In this document: piece by piece, positions 59,194-64,000 of the stretch | How positions within the stretch are numbered: the first letter of the stretch is position 1 | Layout of the letters: every line of letters starts with the position of its first letter | Origin: Cytobacillus citreus | GTDB taxonomy: Bacteria; Bacillota; Bacilli; Bacillales; Cytobacillaceae | DNA: 64,000 nucleotides | Reading direction: 5' to 3' | NCBI RefSeq assembly: GCF_018343665.1 | Contig: NZ_JAGYPM010000003.1 | Span: forward strand, 62,001-126,000 | Made by a program: the position numbers and the translations under genes | Notes under the pieces: generated by a model | Seen by the model: only the letters and a program-made list of their open reading frames with translations | Told to the model about the DNA's origin: nothing | Databases searched by the model: none

Positions 59194-61071
59194 TTATTCT
59201 ACTAGCTCGGAAAGGTAAGTCCAGCGCTCAATCAAATGCTCTAACTGTTCATTTAATTGTGCTTCCTCTTCCATTAGTTTCTGAGCTTTCTCAAAATCGC
59301 TGCCTGTGTTGGCAATCTCATCAGATATTTCCTCTAATCTGGATTCTACAGCTGCAATTTGATCTTCGATTCCATCCCATTCTCTTTGTTCGTTATAGCT
59401 CAATTTTTTCTTTTTTATCTTTTCACGTTCTTTCGGTACTTGTGCTTCAGATTTTGCATGCACAGAGACCTTTTCACTTTCCTTTTCAAGATATTCGGAG
59501 TAGTTGCCAAAAAAAGAATTGATTTGGCCGTACCCATTTAGAACAAGAAGCTGATCGGCAACTTTGTCAAGAAAATACCTATCATGGGATACTGTAATGA
59601 CAACGCCAGGAAAATCTTCAAGATAATCTTCAAGAACCGTTAATGTTTGTGTATCAAGATTATTCGTTGGCTCGTCTAGTAGCAGCACATTTGGCTCAGA
59701 CATTAAGATTTTCAATAAATAAAGTCTGCGTTTTTCCCCACCTGAAAGTTTTCGAATAGGTGTCCCATGGGTATAAGGAGGAAAAAGAAATCGCTCAAGC
59801 ATTTGCGCAGCAGAAATTGTCTTTCCATCAGATGTCTCAACAACCTGTGCTGTTTCCTTTAAATATTCAATCATTCGCTTATTCTCATCCATGTCTTCGC
59901 TTTCTTGGGTGTAATAAGCGATTTTCACAGTCTGACCGATAATGATTTCACCAGAATCTAAAGGGATTTTTCCAGCAAGGATATTCAAAAGGGTTGATTT
60001 TCCCGTCCCGTTTTTCCCGATAATGCCAATTCCATCACCCGGCTTCACAAGTAAATCAAAAGAATTTAAGATCACTTGATTTCCGTATTTCTTAGAGGCA
60101 GATTTCATTTCAAAAACTTGTTTTCCTAGCCTGCTTCCGTTTAATGACATATCTAGCTTTTCCGAGGTTTTTACGGATGCTAGCTGATTATCAAGATTTT
60201 CAAATCTTTGAATTCTTGCCTTTTGCTTCGTTGTTCGAGCTTTTGCACCTCTACGAATCCATTCTAGTTCTCTTCTAAAAAGATTTTTCTGTTTTTCAAC
60301 CGTAGCGGCTTCATTTTCTTCTCGGATCGCTTTTGCTTCCAAAAATGCCGCATAATTTCCTTTATAACTGTACAGCTTTCCTCCGTCCAGCTCAAATATT
60401 CTATTAGTCACCCGATCAAGGAAATAGCGGTCATGGGTAACGAGGAAAAGCGCACCTTGATAACGGGCTAAATATTCTTCCAGCCATTTGACAGAATCAT
60501 AGTCAAGATGGTTTGTCGGCTCATCAAGAATTAGCAAATCTGGTGATTGTATTAAGCTTTGAGCAAGTGATACCCTTTTCTTTTGTCCTCCAGAAAGCTC
60601 ACCAATTTTCTTTTCGAAATCCTCAATTCCAAGCTTCGTTAAAATAGATTTTGCATTTGTGTTTGCTTCCCAAGCATTCATCGCATCCATTTTCTTTTGC
60701 AGTTCAAAAATCTTTTCTTGCAAAACGGTATTATTGGAATCATTATTTAATTCCAAAAGGACCTTTTCATATTCTCTAAGCAATACAAGAATTGGAGCAT
60801 CCCCTGCAAACACTTGAGCTAGGACAGTCATTGCAGGATCTAATTCTGGCTCTTGTTCGGAATAGGAAATGGTATAATCCTTTGGAGTTACGATATCTCC
60901 AGAATCGGGTAAATCAACTCCAGCCACTATCTTAAGTAAGGACGACTTGCCAGTTCCGTTTACTCCAATAAGTCCAACCCTATCTTTTTCAGAAATTGTA
61001 AAGGAAAGAGCATTAAATAATTCCTTTTCCCCGTAAGTTTTCGTCACATTTTCGATTGATATCATCTTCAT
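59194..61071 (-). CDS. yfmR: ABC-F family ATPase YfmR
   Basis: 625 aa from the ATG at 61071, whose ATGA overlaps the ypgQ stop. Two ABC domains with Walker A GVNGTGKSSL and GKNGTGKSTL, signatures LSGGQKKRVSLAQ and LSGGEKRRLYLLK. The ABC-F linker lies between (about 240-310, RREL.WIRRGAKARTTKQKAR) and the C-terminus is a coiled coil (about 560-620). No TM segments. ABC-F factors act on ribosomes; YfmR helps stalled peptidyl transfer, for example at proline or Asp-Pro runs. Confidence 0.92.
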   Translation of the reverse strand: MKMISIENVTKTYGEKELFNALSFTISEKDRVGLIGVNGTGKSSLLKIVAGVDLPDSGDIVTPKDYTISYSEQEPELDPAMTVLAQVFAGDAPILVLLREYEKVLLELNNDSNNTVLQEKIFELQKKMDAMNAWEANTNAKSILTKLGIEDFEKKIGELSGGQKKRVSLAQSLIQSPDLLILDEPTNHLDYDSVKWLEEYLARYQGALFLVTHDRYFLDRVTNRIFELDGGKLYSYKGNYAAFLEAKAIREENEAATVEKQKNLFRRELEWIRRGAKARTTKQKARIQRFENLDNQLASVKTSEKLDMSLNGSRLGKQVFEMKSASKKYGNQVILNSFDLLVKPGDGIGIIGKNGTGKSTLLNILAGKIPLDSGEIIIGQTVKIAYYTQESEDMDENKRMIEYLKETAQVVETSDGKTISAAQMLERFLFPPYTHGTPIRKLSGGEKRRLYLLKILMSEPNVLLLDEPTNNLDTQTLTVLEDYLEDFPGVVITVSHDRYFLDKVADQLLVLNGYGQINSFFGNYSEYLEKESEKVSVHAKSEAQVPKEREKIKKKKLSYNEQREWDGIEDQIAAVESRLEEISDEIANTGSDFEKAQKLMEEEAQLNEQLEHLIERWTYLSELVE

Positions 61072-61715
61072 GATTGACCGTTCCATTCATGATAAAATTG
61101 TTCCAGAAATTGTTCCAGAAATTGATGACGTTTTTCAGCCATTTTTTTAGCCGTTTCTGTGTTTAGCATCGTCTTCAGCTTTAAAAGCTTTTCGTAAAAA
61201 TGATGAATCGAAGAGGATTTTCCTTTTCTGTATTCTTCTTCAGTCATTCCTTCTCTTACTTTTAAATCAGGATCGTATAATGCCTGCCCCTTTTTGCCTC
61301 CATAAGCAAAAACCCTAGCAATTCCGATCGCTCCAATTGCATCAATTCTGTCAGCATCCTGCACGATTTCAGCTTCAATACTCATTAAATGAGTTTTCTT
61401 TCCGCCTTTAAATGAAATCGATTCAATAATTCCAATAATTTTTTTAAGAACTTCTTGATCTAGCTCGAAAGAATATAAGAATTCTAATAGCTTTTTCTCG
61501 CCAGCTTCTTTTGATAAATTTAATTTTTCATCTGGAATATCATGAAGCAGGGCCGCCATTTCTATGATAAAACGGTCTCCTTTCTTTTCCATTTCCGCTA
61601 TATATAATGCATTCTTTCTCACTCGTTCAATATGATACCAATCATGCCCAGTACTATCTGACCCTAGTTCATTTTTAACAAAAGCTTCTGTTTTTTGAAT
61701 AATATTTTCAAACAT
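61068..61715 (-). CDS. ypgQ: HD-domain phosphohydrolase YpgQ
   Basis: 215 aa from the ATG at 61715 (MFENIIQKTE), behind GTAGGTG. HD residues: His in GHDWYHIERV, HD in ALLHDIPDEK, and Asp in EIVQDADRIDAIG. YpgQ is a Mn-dependent pyrophosphohydrolase acting on (deoxy)nucleoside triphosphates. The C-terminus holds a 12-nt tandem duplication giving QFLEQFLEQF. Coupled to yfmR by a 4-nt overlap. Confidence 0.9.
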   Translation of the reverse strand: MFENIIQKTEAFVKNELGSDSTGHDWYHIERVRKNALYIAEMEKKGDRFIIEMAALLHDIPDEKLNLSKEAGEKKLLEFLYSFELDQEVLKKIIGIIESISFKGGKKTHLMSIEAEIVQDADRIDAIGAIGIARVFAYGGKKGQALYDPDLKVREGMTEEEYRKGKSSSIHHFYEKLLKLKTMLNTETAKKMAEKRHQFLEQFLEQFYHEWNGQS

Positions 61716-61990
61716 CTTACGCACCTACTTTCAACACTTAAAATCCATTTTAACATGAAAAGCTTAGTACCATAAAAATTTAGTTCACCTTATGGGTGAA
61801 GCTCATTTATTCGGCAAATGAATCCTTTTTAGAAGAATAAAACATTGGGGCATGCATGAGGAACGGGTTACAAGATATGATTGCAAAGATACGGTAATAT
61901 TAATGTATTAGAATAATTAAGATTTTTTTCCAATTAATAGTAACATCAAGGATGTCGTCGTGACCTGTGGATGACTTTTTTCTGTTGCTC

Positions 61991-62084
61991 GGTAACGATT
62001 GGGTTTCTTTCGTGACCGGTTCGTCGACTTTCTCTCATTTTCGGTTACGATTAGGCTTCTTTCGTGACCGGTTCATCTCTCTTT
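61991..62084. repeat. Tandem repeat, 52-bp period, two units
   Basis: GGTAACGATTGGGTTTCTTT/CGTGACCGGTTCGTCGACTT and GGTTACGATTAGGCTTCTTT/CGTGACCGGTTCATCTCTCT, starting at 61991 and 62043. No coding potential. Confidence 0.8.
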
Positions 62085-62148
62085 TCTGAATTAGAGTCCG
62101 ATAGAAGGATTGACCCTTTCAAATTAGTTACAAAGTAATAGAAAAAAA

Positions 62149-62171
62149 CTTCACTTCATTTCGAAGTAAAG
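62149..62171 (-). terminator. Terminator of the 46-aa gene
   Basis: Minus strand CTTTACTTC-N5-GAAGTGAAG followed by TTTTTTTC. Confidence 0.75.
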
Positions 62172-62227
62172 CCACAATTGGTATATATTAACTGGATTTC
62201 TAATTTCATTTTTTATTATTGCAATAG

Positions 62228-62368
62228 TTATTGACCTTGACCACCACTTAATGTAACCTTCCTTACATGTTCATCCTCAAAATTGTTTTTTCGAAGGGCT
62301 TCAACTTTGTCATTTAGTAACTTCTTTTGATCGACTTCTGATGAAGGGGTTTGCTTTTTCTTTGTCAT
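62228..62368 (-). CDS. Small hypothetical protein, 46 aa
   Basis: The ATG at 62368 lies 10 nt behind AGGAGG; TAA at 62228; a terminator follows. It is hydrophilic: MTKKKQTPSSEVDQKKLLND, a helix (KVEALRKNNFEDE) and a GGQGQ end. It looks like a real small gene with complete expression signals, but I do not recognise it. Confidence 0.65.
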   Translation of the reverse strand: MTKKKQTPSSEVDQKKLLNDKVEALRKNNFEDEHVRKVTLSGGQGQ

Positions 62369-62437
62369 TTTCGAAAATCCTCCTAAATCTGTAAATCAGG
62401 AGTCGTAATCTCTATTCATTTTTGTTGGACTAATGAA

Positions 62438-63217
62438 TTATCTTACTTTTTTACATACATAAACCATCCCATAGCTATCAACTGTTATAGGATTCTCTTG
62501 CCAATCTTGAAAAATAGATATTATTTCAAATCCATTATTAGATAAAATTCGTTCCATTTCTTTTGGAAAGACATATCGCAAACTAATATTTGTACTTTGT
62601 TCTCCTAGAACGATACCTTGATTATTTTTCATTCTTCTGATTGTTGTATAGTACTGAATTTGATTAAGTGAATCATAGTTACTAATTGTGTATACATCTA
62701 CTGCATTTCCATTTTCATTATCGATATAGGTTTTCCAATATTCCTCTGTATTCGGCTGCAGTAATTCTTCTTTACTTGGATATCTTGTATCAAAGATGAA
62801 TATTCCTTCCATTTCTAAATGTCTATTCACTGATGATAAGAGCTTGTCCTGTGCATCATTCGTAAGAAAATGTTGAAATGAATTTCCAACCATAAAGATT
62901 AAATCACATGTTATCTTTAATGAAAGTTTAGTACAATCCTGTTGGACCCATGTAATATTTACATTTTGATTATATGCCTTCTTCTTTGCTTCCTCTAACA
63001 TGCCCTTATGTAAATCAACGCCAATTAGTTTATAGCCTCTACTCGCAATCGGTATGGTAACCCGCCCTGTTCCACAGGCTAGTTCAATCATAACTTCGTT
63101 TGATGTATCAGCCCATTTCAATAAAAATGGCAGCTCGTCTATAAAGCTATTTTCCTTATCATATAATTTAGGATCATCATATTCTTCTGAATTTTCAAAA
63201 TTCATTTTTATATTCAT
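62438..63217 (-). CDS. Class I SAM-dependent methyltransferase
   Basis: 259 aa from the ATG at 63217 (MNIKMNFENSEEYDDP) behind AAGGAGAAG. Motif I VMIELACGTGRVTIPIASRGYKLIGVDL, motif II region NVNITWVQQDCTKLSL, and LIFMVGNSFQHFLTNDAQDKLLSSVNRHLEMEGIFIFDTRYP follow; the C-terminal half is a substrate-specific beta region. Small-molecule methyltransferase of unknown target. Alone in its unit at the decayed right end. Confidence 0.85.
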   Translation of the reverse strand: MNIKMNFENSEEYDDPKLYDKENSFIDELPFLLKWADTSNEVMIELACGTGRVTIPIASRGYKLIGVDLHKGMLEEAKKKAYNQNVNITWVQQDCTKLSLKITCDLIFMVGNSFQHFLTNDAQDKLLSSVNRHLEMEGIFIFDTRYPSKEELLQPNTEEYWKTYIDNENGNAVDVYTISNYDSLNQIQYYTTIRRMKNNQGIVLGEQSTNISLRYVFPKEMERILSNNGFEIISIFQDWQENPITVDSYGMVYVCKKVR

Positions 63218-63296
63218 ATACTTCTCCTTCATTATGCTTTACAACTTATTTTTTTATGATCTAATAATAAGCCTTCATTCAAATTAATTTAATTTA

Positions 63297-63500
63297 TTAA
63301 TCATCCCATTTTTTAGATTTAATAAAGTAAATCAAAATATTGATAAAGCTGAAAAAGGATATTCCTTTAAATAATATGAAGCAAAACGGATCTCCTGCCA
63401 TTCCTAGTTCATTTGCTATTATTCTTAATTGCCAAGCAGCAATGGCGGTATTACAACACTAATAAATGACTTTTACAGTCCAATCTTTTTCCAGCAGTTT
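63297..63500 (-). pseudogene. Remnant of a small membrane protein gene
   Basis: Reading in one frame: LLEKDWTVKVIY, stop, then CCNTAIAAWQLRIIANELG and a hydrophobic end FKGISFFSFINILIYFIKSKKWDD, stop at 63297. GAGGTGA stands at the upstream side but followed by CTG only. Probably a decayed gene. Confidence 0.4.
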
Positions 63501-63745
63501 ATTTTCACCTCATCAGTTTTCTATAAGATTATCATAATATTCGGCAATATTATCATATACTCCTTTTATGTCTTTGATCAAAAATCTGCTGTAGGAGTTG
63601 AAGTTAGGGATGGCGTTAAGCAAAAAGTTAATTGATGCTCCACGATTATGTCCTTTTAACAATCGCTGGGGGTTACCTTCATAAACAACCTGGTTACTCG
63701 GTTTCCTTCAGACCTTTTCATTGTTCTCATAAATTCAGTTTTGTT

Positions 63746-63802
63746 TCAAATCTTATGGGCCAATAAGATTTTCAAAGCAAATTTTGACCAATTAGAACGC
63801 AT
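63746..63802 (-). CDS. Possible 18-aa peptide or truncated gene start
   Basis: The ATG at 63802 is behind AAAAGGAGG at good spacing. It reads MRSNWSKFALKILLAHKI and stops at TGA (63746); the same frame stays open for another 29 codons after the TGA. Either a short peptide or a dead gene start. Confidence 0.3.
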   Translation of the reverse strand: MRSNWSKFALKILLAHKI

Positions 63803-63933
63803 AATAGAGCCTCCTTTTAACGATTAATGAAAACCTTTAGTATCATTTTTTTGGTATCTATAAACCACCCTAATCACATTTAACATTATCCTCGATTATT
63901 ATTGATGCTCCCTATCTCATCTGAAATTATCAG

Positions 63934-64000
63934 TTATACATCCATGTGGAAAATAAACAGTTCTCCCTTTTTACCCATTACGCGAATTCCTTTATCCTCA
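63934..64000 (-). CDS. Partial gene at the right edge (C-terminus only)
   Basis: Last 21 codons (EDKGIRVMGKKGELFIFHMD...) before TAA at 63934; the rest lies outside the window. No family can be named from so little. Confidence 0.35.
   Translation of the reverse strand, partial: EDKGIRVMGKKGELFIFHMDV

Noticed and set aside
61991..62084. Tandem repeats considered as a CRISPR fragment
   Set aside because: Only two imperfect units with no unique spacers between conserved repeats and no cas genes in the window.

Overview
The window comes from a low-GC, endospore-forming Bacillaceae chromosome. This is inferred from strong AAGGAGG ribosome binding sites, U-tailed terminators, and family-restricted genes such as spo0M, yodL, yozE, yozD, ypjP, ypmP and a YjcZ-type peptide. 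It also carries several interspersed repeat families typical of Bacillus-like genomes. About 90% of the genes lie on the minus strand. No rRNA, tRNA, CRISPR array, prophage or transposase gene was seen. Much of the order follows two regions of the B. subtilis chromosome as I know it: the yod block (ctpA to yodT) and the ypm/ypj/yph/ypg block (ypmS to ypgQ). Repeats and lineage-specific genes are interspersed.

Layout. 0-9.3 kb: small Hsp20-like protein, CAP-domain secreted protein, a lipoprotein/response regulator/histidine kinase operon, zinc-ribbon and hypothetical genes, a COG0523 metal-chaperone GTPase and a lipoprotein-type LCP protein. 9.4-12.2 kb: S41 protease ctpA between repeat-rich spacers. 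12.2-19.2 kb: ldcB, deoD, yodL, spo0M, a hydroxyacid dehydrogenase, yozD, yodN, yozE and yokU. 19.2-27.3 kb: the lysine 2,3-aminomutase (beta-lysine) locus kamA-yodPQRST, here with its own sigma-54 activator and a textbook -24/-12 promoter in front of kamA. 27.5-33.1 kb: a nonsense-mutated S66 peptidase, a FAD-dependent oxidoreductase with a PurR-type operator, a YjcZ-like peptide, a second rsgA-type GTPase behind an apparent leader-peptide attenuator, and a DUF4397 protein. 33.2-43.7 kb: ypmS, ypmR, ypmQ, an orphan sensor kinase, ypmP, tatC/tatA, ilvA, dfrA-thyA and an anthrax-lethal-factor-like metalloprotease. 43.9-54.1 kb: a three-operon tellurite-resistance-type (Ter) stress locus. 54.2-64 kb: ypjP, an aminotransferase, ypiP, brxA (yphP), ypgR, yfmR, ypgQ, a methyltransferase and a decayed right end.

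How the genes work together. The Ter locus joins TerD/TerC/TelA/YceG membrane-stress components to a biosynthetic module: CitE-like aldolase, two phosphoribosyltransferase-like proteins and a HAD phosphatase. Literature on Ter systems proposes that such modules make a nucleoside-like metabolite. It sits where thyA and ypjP are close neighbours in B. subtilis. Its terD-terC arm and the distant spo0M gene each carry a TGAAAC-N16/17-CGTA promoter, which points to shared ECF-sigma (envelope stress) control. The kam/yod genes encode a plausible lysine to beta-lysine to acetyl-beta-lysine or CoA-ester route.

The least expected signal is the approximately 200-nt leader of the rsgA paralogue. It has a promoter, a 23-codon peptide ORF with a good SD, a 12-bp U-tailed terminator, and a 9-nt segment inside the peptide ORF that is exactly complementary to the 5' arm and loop of that terminator. 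This is the layout of a ribosome-controlled transcription attenuator. A second theme is a dispersed approximately 135-bp element present seven times, with two mutually exclusive hairpins.
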